Both the position numbers and the translations under genes were made by a program. The notes under the pieces were generated by a model. That model saw nothing but the letters and a program-made list of their open reading frames with translations, searched no databases and had not been told where the DNA came from. From the NCBI GenBank assembly GCA_033980235.1, contig CM067075.1:35598385-35662384 (forward strand): a stretch of DNA of 64,000 bases, given 5' to 3'. The DNA comes from Diadema setosum. Taxonomy: Eukaryota; Echinodermata; Echinoidea; Diadematoida; Diadematidae. Positions 47,709-60,261 of this stretch are shown piece by piece. The number at the start of each line of letters is the position of its first letter. Position 1 is the stretch's first letter.

Positions 47709-50700
47709 TCAACATGCACAGTGCAAGAACACATGGAGTGCGGTTTGTTCAAAGATTTATTTCTGTAAGTTTGGTAATCGTATGAAGACGAAGAATTCAC
47801 CCCGGGCGTTTAGCGGAATGCCCAGGCTGTATGTATTGACAGGGTGATTGTTTCTGGTACAGACTATATAGGACGATTTTAAGCCCACCCAGCTAACTTG
47901 AATGTTGGAGGGATGCAACCTATTGTTGAACGCTATTGCCAGTATGGCTTTCATCTCAACACAATATAATAACAAATATCAAGCCTTGTATTCACGCGTA
48001 TTCAGCACACGTATAAGGTTCCAAGACTAATTTCACATCTTACTCAAAATCTATTCTTTCATCTCATCATTATATTATTGCATGACAAGAAATATCGTTC
48101 AATCTCAGATATTGAAAACAAAAGACTGAATTCTTTGGCATTTGTCTTTGACTTGGTGGATTTTTTTTTTTTTTTGGGGGGGGGGGGGAGGATGAAATAG
48201 CTTATGTCAAAAGTAAATAGCGAAGATAGAATTTATTTTCATATTTACCTAACATTGTTTCGTCTCTCATCTTCATCATTTAGCGTGGTTATACTCAATT
48301 TTAGGTCACGTGGTATTATCTTAATTGTGGGTAATATGACAAGGAGGAATGCAGGACAGTGTAGGGTCTACAAAACGTAAGACGATGTAATGATTGATCG
48401 GAAAATAAAAACGTAATGCATTGATTGATCACAAAATAAACACGTAATGCTCTCAATCACCAGCTCGCTGTCGTCTGGAATCAACTCACTATCAGCTGCA
48501 GCAGGAGAGGATTTCATCAAAGCTCTCTGGCCAAGCATGGGCAGCAGTCGATATAGCATGGTACTGAGGTTAGTAGGTTAGTATCGCCTTTTATCTATCA
48601 TTGATAGGTTATGACAGGCCACTTTATACTTCAACAGTGTGTCACTATGACATTTTTCCCTAACTTTTATGCCTATATGTTTGTAAAATTGATTAAACAT
48701 TTCATTTCGAGACAATATGTATGATTGAAAGAAAGATATTATTCAGAGGGGTGGAGGTTCAGGTGTAAGTTTCTTCAATTTGTCTCCCTCTACAAATTAT
48801 TATCATGACTATTTTTTTTTTTTTAGATGACAGCTTCGAGTCCCACTTGTTTCTTCTTTCCGACATGTTTATTAATTTACACATCAGCAGTTGCGTTCTT
48901 AACAAATTAAATTTGTAGAGAGAGAAAAAATGACGAAACTTACACCTGAACCCTCACACCTCTCAATAATATCTTTCTCTCATTTAATGTGCCTTGTCCG
49001 CCTTGAACTACTTGACATAACAATGTCGGAATTTCAGAGCTTGGGAATTTGTTCCATGTTCAGAAAGCCGAGCGTGTCACTTCCTGCAACCAGGTACAGC
49101 CTGGTGGTAGTGTCGCTGCCCGGAAAGCAGTAGATGACAGGTTCGAGTCCCACTGGTTCTTTTTCCCCGACATGCCCGTTAATTTATAGATCAGAAGTTG
49201 CGATGTTAACAACTTCAATTTGAAGAGGGAGACAGATTGAAGAAACTTACACCTGACTGTGTATGATTATTGTCGGAATTCGAGTCAACGCCACAAATGT
49301 CGTGATGTCGTGAGGTCATGAGAGTTATGTCTATTTATTTGTTATGACGACTGATAAAACAACTGCAGGTCGACGTCTGCATGTATATTCTTGTTGAAGC
49401 CGTTATACGGGCTAGTCTTGGTGGCCACGTGATGCGTCGTTTCCTAACTCGTCACTAGTCCTCCTGGCGTACAGAATGCGGGACCAAGCTGCTAAGAGTA
49501 AAGTGGGAACCTCGGCCATCGCCAGCATGGTGAAAGATGCGTTGAAACTTCCAAACATATTTGCCAGCAGGCCTGTGGGGGCGTTTGACGAGACATAAGG
49601 AGAACAGAAAAAAATTAATGACAATCGAAACTCTGATCACTCGTTGGGCGTGCGTATTTCTGTATTTGATTGTTGCTTCACTACGAGCAACTTAAAGTTC
49701 GTGTGTCCCTTTTGCAACCTGAAAATTAGATTCTTTCCACAAGATTGTATTATATAGAGGTTAGTAATTCAAACATTTCCTCAGAATTCTGAACTGGAAA
49801 CTTCTTTTTACTATTGATGAGGCAATACTACTATAGATTTCCAGTTAATCTATTCCGACACCAAAGGTAAGTCTTCTAACTCGGATTTCTGGGGACAATA
49901 GGCGTTTGATCACGTCACTGTGACGTCAAACTATCATTTATGAAGTGCGGCGGATGTCGGAACTTGTACATGTTTTTTCATGAGGCATATTTTGTTATTG
50001 CCCATTCTCCATTATACATGTAATGTCCTCCAAGGCAGAAAATGTTCACATTTATATGTTCATATGTTTATATATTCATATGTTTACATTTTTTTAATAT
50101 TGATATGTTTATATTCAATCATAAGTATGTCTGTACTAATAATTTGATAAAAGATATTTAGCAAATGACACATCAGTGTCATGTGATCAAGATGGTTCTT
50201 CCAAGAGAGATCATGAAAAAAGTAGCATGCAAGATTTTCTGTATGCCTCGAAAGGCATCTGATATGGTAATGATATTGCAGATAGAGAAATCCCAATGTT
50301 GTCAGAAAAGAGTGGCTACCTGTTATTTGCACGTATTATGTAGCACATGTACATTTGTGATGAACTAACCTGCTATGAATGAACCAAGCATAATACCAGC
50401 TCCCCAGCAAAACACCTGCAGACCAGCCACGATGTGGTAACGTTCGTCTCGGGACAGCTGCCATGGAATGAGTAGACATAGTGTGGAGCGAGACGATATA
50501 GAGAACTCGGTAATAACTGTGGCTCCAAACATGACGGGGATATTATAGAACATCACATCAATTAGGAGAGACAGGGCAGACAGAATTGTCGCAAGGATGA
50601 AGACGATGTGGAGTCGGTCGCTGTACCGATCTGACACCACAGCCATGACGACGCGGCCGAGGAGGTTGGAACCAGCAGCTACCCATCTCAGGGTGACGAT

Positions 50701-53700
50701 GTGGAAGTTAGAAGCGCCATACTCGAAGGCGCGGGGTATGAGGAACGAGTACCATCCACCAAATACCATTCCATAAAAGAATGTCGCAATTATGAAGACG
50801 GTCAAATAGGAATGCGTGTGCAATGAAGCATGCAGGCACGTTTGCAAGAGTTGAAAACATTTATATTCCTGCGGCACTTCCGTTGGTGAGTCCTTTAAGG
50901 TTTTATGATGGGATAAATCTTTGGCATATTCAGTGTCAGTAGTTCTATATTTGTCATTTGAATTCGTGGAAGCTAGGCATTCTACATCATCATGGAGTTC
51001 ATCGGATTTTTGGTCATGGCGAGGGTAGTGGCTTTTTTTGGCTAGTGGTGAGCGTTTTTTCCGTATATCTATCTTCTTGGATGAAGATGAATCTTCAGAT
51101 GTACTTTTGCGACCAGATATCAGTTCCGTTTTTTCATCGGAGCTGTCCTCCGACGTAGAAACCGTATCATCCGTGCTCTCCGTTGTCATGACAACACAGC
51201 TCGCTGTGTCGGTCTTCCCCAGCCTCTTCCTCCGTGTGTCAGCTCTTCGGCGTGCCGCGCGTGTTTTACCCATAACCCTAGGCCTACCCTTGCTTAAAGT
51301 CTCCCTAGCTTGGGATACCTCTGCCGTGGCGGTGACAACAGAATCCTGAGTTTCACGTAGGACAATCAGAAGCGCAAGTGGAATCATGTTACACATTAAT
51401 CCACCAAAAATTAACAAAACACCTCTCCAGCTGTAGGCAGGAATCATCAAGAATTCCAGTTTTGGAACGAGGAACGTGCCAACCGGATAACCATAAAGGG
51501 CCAATGAGAGGAGAGGCCCGAAATAGGATCCGGCCTCATCGCTCAGTTCTAGAATGGAGGGAACGGTGAACATGCCGAGTCCTAATCCTGGAAACAGAAC
51601 AAAGAAAACATAGAAGTGTGTAACATTCCAGAAAAGTATGATGGGAAGGAAAACTTTACATCGTCTATTCAGTTCTGTTGTGCATATATGTACTCGCAGG
51701 AATCTCCTTTCTTTCCCCAAAACACAAGCACAAACACACACATACACACACACATGCTAACAAACAAAAAGAAACTGACAGAAAGGAAAAAGTTTAACGT
51801 TCTTGCATCCAGTGCACGTTCATTCAGTCCGTCATTTTACCGATTTTGTCTTTGCAAATGAGTTTGAAATTTTGGACCATTGCATTTTTCCTGTTCTTTT
51901 TTTTCAGACCTTTTTTCCCTTTGTGCATTAACTTATTTTCTATTGACATTCTGTTCCTGAGGGGCCAACATTCTACAAGCTTTGCCTTTCTAGTGGGTCC
52001 AAAATTCAAATTTTTCGTATTGTTATTTCATTTTGATCAATTAAGTTTTCATGAGAACCTATAATTACTACAAGGTTCCACAATTATTTTTACCCATCTC
52101 AGTTTACTTCGTTCTGCCCATATGAAACTGTATTCCCTGTTACCAAAGAAAATGAAATGTCTTTGTTCTTTTCGAAAAAATGAAATAAAATTTGAATTGA
52201 ACTGAATAAACATTGTCTGCCTACGCCATTGATGAGAGAAGGTAGTGAGTTACAAAGAATTACAGAATTTATATTTGTTGACACAACACCCAGGATGGCC
52301 TGCCGATGCCTTCATACGGCTTCATGTTGACCTTTTAATTTTAGGGTTTAAACTATTTCGTTCTGTCTGTCTGATCTGCCATTAATGTGTGGGTGTTCTT
52401 CTTTCACTCGAGTTAGAAAGCCATACCAAAATGGCGGCAGACTCTTCAGGTAAATGAGATGGATGAACAACTCTTGCGATTTACGACATTCGTTAATAAT
52501 GATTTAACTCTTCATAAAGCGTGATCTACATCGGAATTTCAATCTACCTAATTACCTTCACCTGGTTGTTTTTGCTGATTTCTTGTTCAAATCACAAGAG
52601 TGAAAATTTCATCCAGAGATTTACAAGTGATATGCATCTACATGTAGGTCGACATATCCCGTTCCAGCTAAAGAAATTATATACATCGGATGGTTTGAGA
52701 ACAGCTAGCTAGCCCTGAAGTGAGCTTGCTTAGGTTTATTTGCCACGATAATTGCGAGAAATCTGAAAGCCAGTCGGCCATTAAGGTAGATTATAGCTTT
52801 TTATCATCGTTTCTGTGTGAATCGCTGTAAAGCACAATTCGAGTTTGTGAGTATCTTGACACGGATGAGGGCACACGTGTTGCGTATTACAATGGTGTTG
52901 TGGGCCTCAAGGAAATGTTACATAATGGGACTTCTCGAATGAAAAGAATTCGTTTTACAATGAGAGTAAATGTTTCCATACCGTAACTCGCTACATGGAC
53001 CTAATATACGTTTTCTTGTCCCCTTTCGTGAAATTGTTCATTTTCATTTTATGTGCATTCAAATTCATACGTTTGGACCGGTGAAGTGACTGTGGCCAAA
53101 TGATTTCACGTTTAATGCTGTCAAATTAGTTTTTAGGCACCCAAATCAGTGGTCACAAGTTGAAATGCAGATGTAAGCGTTCAATTTTATGTTTGAGCTT
53201 CTAATTCCAAGTTTATGCGTTCAAATCAGAACGATGGGATCGACAGGAATTTAAAAGCCCTTCCAATTTCGTTAATTCATTTAATAATTAGGTATTTAAA
53301 TCTAAGGCTGGTTTCTTCTTAGCTTCATCTTATTGTAATACAGATCGAGCACGTAACAACAGAGTAACACTTAAAAGAAACACCTATACTGATTTGACTT
53401 CTGACATGTTCTGAAAAGGAATACGTTTAACTTCAAGGGGGAAGAATGTCATGTACTAAAAGAAATAAAAACGTGTTTTGAATGCAGGAAAGGAAAGATT
53501 TTTTTTTCTGCAGTTATTTCCTTAAAATCATTTCTATTACTCAACAAGACGGGTAACGTTAGTACTTTCAAATCGCGCTGGACCAGACAAAAATTATTAA
53601 TGGGTGTGTGTGTGTGTGTGTGTGTGTACACATTTGGTGAAACGACCAACACTGACCAAGGCAGTTATTTTGAAATCTGTTATATACCTTTGTAGATTAC

Positions 53701-55475
53701 TTACATTTTCACCTCGATAAAATTGAAGATGGCCCAAAAATCCCAAAACTTTCCTATTTTGTGTTCAATCCGAATGAATCATCCACCGCCCTGTTTATTT
53801 CATTTCACTTTATATTCATCGCAGAATTACTTACGGAAGTTCGTCATGCATCCACCCTGTGGGGTATTACAATATCCAGGAGGCAACAGAATCGATGCTT
53901 ATTGACCTGATTGATGGGCAATAATTTAGGTCTACCAATAGCAATTAAAAATAATCCATGCAAAGAATCATTAATTTTATCCAAACTCTTGTTTTGTAAA
54001 AGGAAACATAGCTAAGTAAGCCTACTCACCTGATACTGCGAGACTAACAGCAAATCCATCAGTATCCAAGGCAAAGCTGGCCATAATGATACCAGCAGAC
54101 GAAAAGAAGGAACCAGCTACCAACATCAGGCCATTATGGGGCGGGTCTAAACAGCGGTACGCGACGCCAAAGACAAGCGCTGAAACGAAGAAAGCAACGA
54201 ATAAACGAGAAAACTCGTGGTGTACTTATGGTATAGTTTCGGTTGAGGTGGGGTTTCAGGTTTAAGACGTTTTTGAGAATTATTTTTTTTTGTTTTTGTT
54301 TTTTAGATCTTGAGAAGTCTCTTATGAAATGTGAAAGAATAAATGATTCAAAGTTTATTTGACGAAAATTAGTTTTTATAATAGCTGAGATATCTAAACA
54401 AAGCGATCCTAATAAATGGTGGGAGCCGCCTTTTATTAGGATCTCTTTGTTTTACTGTTTTTTTTTGTTGTTGTTTTTGACACTTCAGCAGCCATTTCAA
54501 AACCGAATTTTTTTTTAAATCAAATGAACTTTGAATTTCATCTTAGAATGTAATGTTTTTGAACATTTGATAAAGTGGTTTCTATATCTCGCAAAAAGGT
54601 AGAAGCTGAATCCTCATCTCAACCAATACTATACCATCCCTTTATTAAAGAGAATAGAATTGGTAAATAAAAATAGATAGTTCATCATTTGACAGACATA
54701 CATGAACATGCTTGGGAACATGAAGGAACTTCAAATTTCTCATTTCTCCATTTCTTCTCAGCCAAGTATGGCAAGTCTAACCATGGTGGCAATGTATATC
54801 ATATTGCTCATCCACAGACCTTGGATTTTTACAGGGGAGTCGAAGAAAACACCCACAAATTTTAGTGCCTGTCTATTTTGGTTCTTGTTTTTTATCATGC
54901 ATAATTATGATGTAGAAAAAAATATATATACCCATTCCCCTCCCCCCAGAAAAAAAAAAAATGATACGTGGGTATATGATGAATGAGAGTAATATTCAAG
55001 GAAACGATGCAATAGGTCCAAGAAGTCTCCTACTCCAGGCACAATATAGTCAAGAAAATCCAGACAGTGTAGATCAAGCAGGGTACCGGTACCAGATATA
55101 GAGAAAATTGATGGTTCAAGCTTGGGTTCATCCGAGAAAGAACCTTATACTAGTATTTGCCTCTCAGTTTCCGCTAAACAGGAAAAGCTATTTGGCAAAA
55201 TATCCAACCATCACATTTAACAGCTCGGATATGATATGAAACTTTTGAATATGAATTATTTGTAAGTAGAGAGGAGTAGAGCGGTAGGAGAATATTGAAA
55301 TACTCTCTAGCGTGTAATTCGAGTCTTGTAACAAAGAAGCAGCCGAGATCGCTTTCTGTATCTAAACAGTTTCTGTCTTTATTCTGCTAAACGTTGTGAA
55401 ATGCAGTAATAAATGCAACAACATGAAAACTTGTGTTTCAAAAATAAGATTATCAAGAACAGCCCCCCACAAAAA

Positions 55476-55526
<51 letters not shown>

Positions 55527-56753
55527 GAGAGAGAGAGCGAGAGAGTAAGTTGTACACGTGTTGGTGTGATAATATCATCAAAAATACAACTGAAACCAAG
55601 TTCATGCCGTATTCACCAACAATTTATTTCGGCACAAAACTTTTCGAGCTATTGGTCCTTTCTCAAGTGTTGATACAACACTTGAGAAATATAATATATT
55701 CATTTAGTTCACTAGGAAAATAAAGCTACTCTTTGATTTATGATATATCATAATACGTCATGCCAATACATTACGACATTTTAAATCAAGGAACACGGCT
55801 ACAGCTCCTCTAGGTCTGGAGAATGAAACATTTTTATAGGGGCTCGCGTGTGTTTTCTCTTCCTCCTGTTCCCCACTCGCACGGCTATGTGAGCACGTAT
55901 CACATACTGGGGCAAACATAAAATGTGATATCTCTGTCGATAGTTCTACATAGGCCTACTTTGTCGTGATTTTGTTTATCCGCTTGACTTACGTCTAGGA
56001 ATTTATCATTGTTGTATCCGCTTGCTTGCGTCAAAGCCCACATTAAATATGTTGTTCGGTCTGCTTACTTTTTGTTTGTTTGCTTGTTTTCGTTTTTTTT
56101 TATATAATGTGGCTTTTAAAGCAGGGTCATGTTGCATAAAAAATAAAGTAACTCTAACTCTGCAATTAATGGTAATCATCAGTGATTTTTGGGCGTTGAC
56201 ATGGGCTATGGAATAGCATTGCTATGGTAGTTACCATTGATTGCAGAATGACCATGAATTGCTAAGCTACCATAGCTTTAATGCAACAGGGTTCTGGTAA
56301 ATGAATACGGAGACTGATCTATATCTAGATATAGTAAAACACATTGGTGGGGCCTGTGATCAGGAGATGTTACCATGTAACTTACCTGAGCAATAGGTGA
56401 AAGCGCCGAAAACCCCTAACACGATCCAAAAATCCGTCGCGGAAGAGTCAAGACTCCATGAAATATCAGGGAAACAACTTGTTACGGTCTTGACGATACC
56501 CGATTCGAGGCATGTCCTCAGGAAAATGAGAAGGACGATGATCAGGCAGCGAAGACTGGCGCGTCCCGATGATCGTGCCATCGTTGACATGAGACAGAAT
56601 AGAGCCACGATTCATTTTCACCGAACTGTCGACAGTCGCCTGAGCGTTGGCACTGGATGGGCCTCCAATAAAACGCGAAGGGAATACGTATTCATGGATA
56701 ACAATGTGCATTCAAGTGTTACTTGTCCTGGTACTTACAGCGAGTTATGTTTG

Positions 56754-56802
<49 letters not shown>

Positions 56803-57474
56803 AATGAAGTAGAGCTGAAAGAAGACATTATTATTGCGGTCTAAACGTTCTCCTAATTATTGTCCCCACGTACCTTTCATTTCATGCCCTATTCTTGCGA
56901 TGGGTCGGGTCTGGCAATATTGCTGGCTGAACACTAAATTTGTCGCGAGGACAGTCTTGTTATACTGGCTGTATGTTTCTGCTTCCACTTCTTTTACTTT
57001 ACAAAGCAACCACTTTGTCGAGACCGTCGACTTACGAATACAGATATCATACACTTTCTACACACATGGTATTTGCCGACAGAGCAATATGTTTTAGATG
57101 CTTGTCGGCTAATGTTGTACATTGGTTTGTATTTGCCTGCCTGTTACTTTGCAGCTTGTATAGATCCAAGCTAAGGTGAGGAGACAAAGTGATTTAGCTT
57201 CTGAAATTAGATTTAAATCTAGAATTTAAAGTTTTATTGTGGATATTCTTGTGTCAATCTTGTATCACTGAATTTGAATTGAACTGAATTGAATTTAATC
57301 GTTGAACATGTTGACTTTTTTTTTTCCAACCCATTCACAATTTGTCGGTAATTAGATAGTCATGATAGCTAAAAACTTACATGTTCAAGTTGTCTTCGAA
57401 CTTATCGACCAATACTGATTAATTGATGTAATTTGATGTAAGTTTAGATGCTTCGAAAAGCTGCGATACATTCT

Positions 57475-57542
<68 letters not shown>

Positions 57543-59218
57543 CATTTTGTATCTGTGCGGCAAAAAAAAAGAAAAAAAAAGAAGAAGAAATAACAGAGGG
57601 TACATTATTGGCCACCGTTAGCACACTGGCAGTCCGATAGTATTCAGTTTGTAATCACTTTGTGTTTTCGGGTGTTTTTTTTTTTTTTTGGGGGGGGGGA
57701 AATGCCTTCTCATTGTCTATCACTATTAATCTGATAATTATAGCAGCTAATTCTATAAAATTGTCGTCAGCCCAAGGATTATATGAGTTTGGTCAACATA
57801 GCCACACCCCACTAGTGGAAAAGACTTTGTTAAAGTGTGGGAATTGTCTCGTTTAATGAAATGAAGGGGCTCTCATCAGAAATAACTAAATTCCAATTTA
57901 GTTATTACTACATCAATTCAATTACCGTTTTCTGTCTCTTCATCCACCTTCTGTCTCTCAATCTTTCTCCATCATTTCCCGTCTTTTCATCTCTCACTCT
58001 CTCATTTCAAATGTCTCACATTGCAGGCATTCTCTATGGATTTGTTATTCTCGGTTTTGCCTTTCTCGCCGCAGCGCTCCGACAGAGTATCTTGCCTGTA
58101 AGGACAAAATTTTGCAATTTGCAATTTTATTTTTCTCATTAATGGATGTTTAATTTGGAAGACTTTATTTCAACCTTAAAGCGATTGGGGAGTGAATACC
58201 AATAACTAATTTCACTTTTCATCAGCACATCAAACGGAACCAAAGCAAAAGTATTCGGCCATGACATCCTTCGAATATGGCAGCAAGATTTATGAAAATG
58301 ATAATAATGATATCGCTCTGTACTTACGAAATTTTCATTTTTGTTTCGGTAGTTAATTGACTCTGTGTGCTACATTGATTTCTTTGCCATACGTATTATG
58401 TGTGTGGAATTTGAAACGTGTGTACATTTTACTTATTGGCGAATAAAGGGTTCAGAGTCCAAATTTTGAATTTAAATCTCTTCAGCTTGAATTAGAAAGA
58501 ACTGCAGTTAATGAGGATAATTTAATTCTTTTTGAGTTGGTCAAACAAATGTCAAATGTTATTGGTTATTGTTGTAATTTCCCTATTGGTTAAAAACATC
58601 CCGCTGAAGAATCAAGTAGTATATAATTATACACGGTAAGGACTAATTTGGTGAAAGTGCGGCCCTTGATACACAATTGGTAATGTTCTGCTGCAGTTGG
58701 CAGTTCTGACTATATAAAAGTATATGTGTATATATGATATATATTTCAATGCTATCTCTTTATATGCTTCTTCTTTTAATATGTATGTTATCTCTTAATA
58801 TGTTTCAGTTGACAGTAACTGTGTTTGGAGTAATCGGTGGAGTAACTCTTGGTGTCTTTACGCTGGGTATATTCTTTCATCGGAGCAACCCGAAGGTGAG
58901 AAGATTTTGTAGATCAGTGTATGTCAGAAGTGCGGATAAACATCCAAAGTTCATTCCCGTCATGTCTCAAGTCAAAACTCCCGAATTGTCTGGAGGATAA
59001 CGTCTTCTTTGTCATCATTACTACCCAAAGCATTGTTAACAAACAGTGTCATTCAAATTTCAGTTTGATTGTAATTTCATTTTGAATTCAATTCAATTTT
59101 TCCCCACAGAACATAAAACAGGTGTACATAATATAAGAAAAATTACAAACGATCTGAGTGCACGTTGGTTGACTGGAAAATGAAAGTAGAAGTAATTGTA
59201 ATGAATGGAAAGCCTATG

Positions 59219-59271
<53 letters not shown>

Positions 59272-60225
59272 TCAAATGAACGTGTACATCATCTATGTTC
59301 TGAGAAAGCAAACTTTCATTGATGGGTTTAAATGCTTGAGTATTATGCTTTGTGTAGGGCCTATACACACAATGATTTGTACATTTTCAGTGTTCAGCAT
59401 TTTGACACAGCTATGAAATATTGATGCCATAAGTGAATGATGTGCGGCACGTATTTTTTCGTTCAGTCTTTCTTGAATCCTATTGAAGTCTCATTTTCAT
59501 CACTTTCATTAAAGACTGTGTGAAATTAGATTTGATTTGATTTTATTGTTCCACATCTCAAACACAAATAACATGATACAATCGATTGAACGTAAGACTG
59601 GACATAGCGTCGCAATTTAAAAAAAGGAGACAAGAGAAGACGATTTTACAAACATGAAATGTGGGGGACCTACTAAAAAGCAGAGCTTGTAATTTATAGG
59701 TCCCTTGATGAAAATGTTGGTCGTATAAAACAAGACCGGTGACCAAATGACTACGTTTTTCTTCTCAGGGAACCCTTATTGGAGCCCTGATCAGTCTCCT
59801 TGTAGTTGTCGTGCTAAAACTCATATCGACCACAGCTCCCTCCTCATTTTATGACGGAAGTCCGATGATGACAACGGGATGCTTGTCGAAGAATGCTACG
59901 ACCACGGCATACGACGAGCTCGGAGCCGTGTTCACCGAAGTTCCGATGACTTCAGCTGAACCCTCATCAGACCGAAGGTAAGTACATCTACATAGTTGAT
60001 TCATAAACTGCACTCAAAACAACTACACATTCGTTCATATTCTTGGAATATCTTTAAAATCCAAATTTGTTGACAACACGACTTACGCGTCAAGAATTAC
60101 TTCGATGTCCAGGAGATTCGTTAATTTCTCATTTGTTAGTAAAAGAAAATGAAAATTTTCATTTTGATAGGTAAATGTGCTGGACTGGATTTTCCCTTTT
60201 TCAATGTGTGTGTGTGTTTGTGTGC

Positions 60226-60261
<36 letters not shown>

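Noticed and set aside
52433..52451. Possible first exon of another plus-strand gene
   Set aside because: Only 19 coding bases, no partner exon and no similarity. Kept only as a low-confidence note.
48569..58026. A missing SLC5 exon between exons 9 and 10
   Set aside because: With the first donor the phases do not match and an exon seemed absent. With the second donor (48577) the phases match and the family alignment has no gap, so no extra exon is needed.
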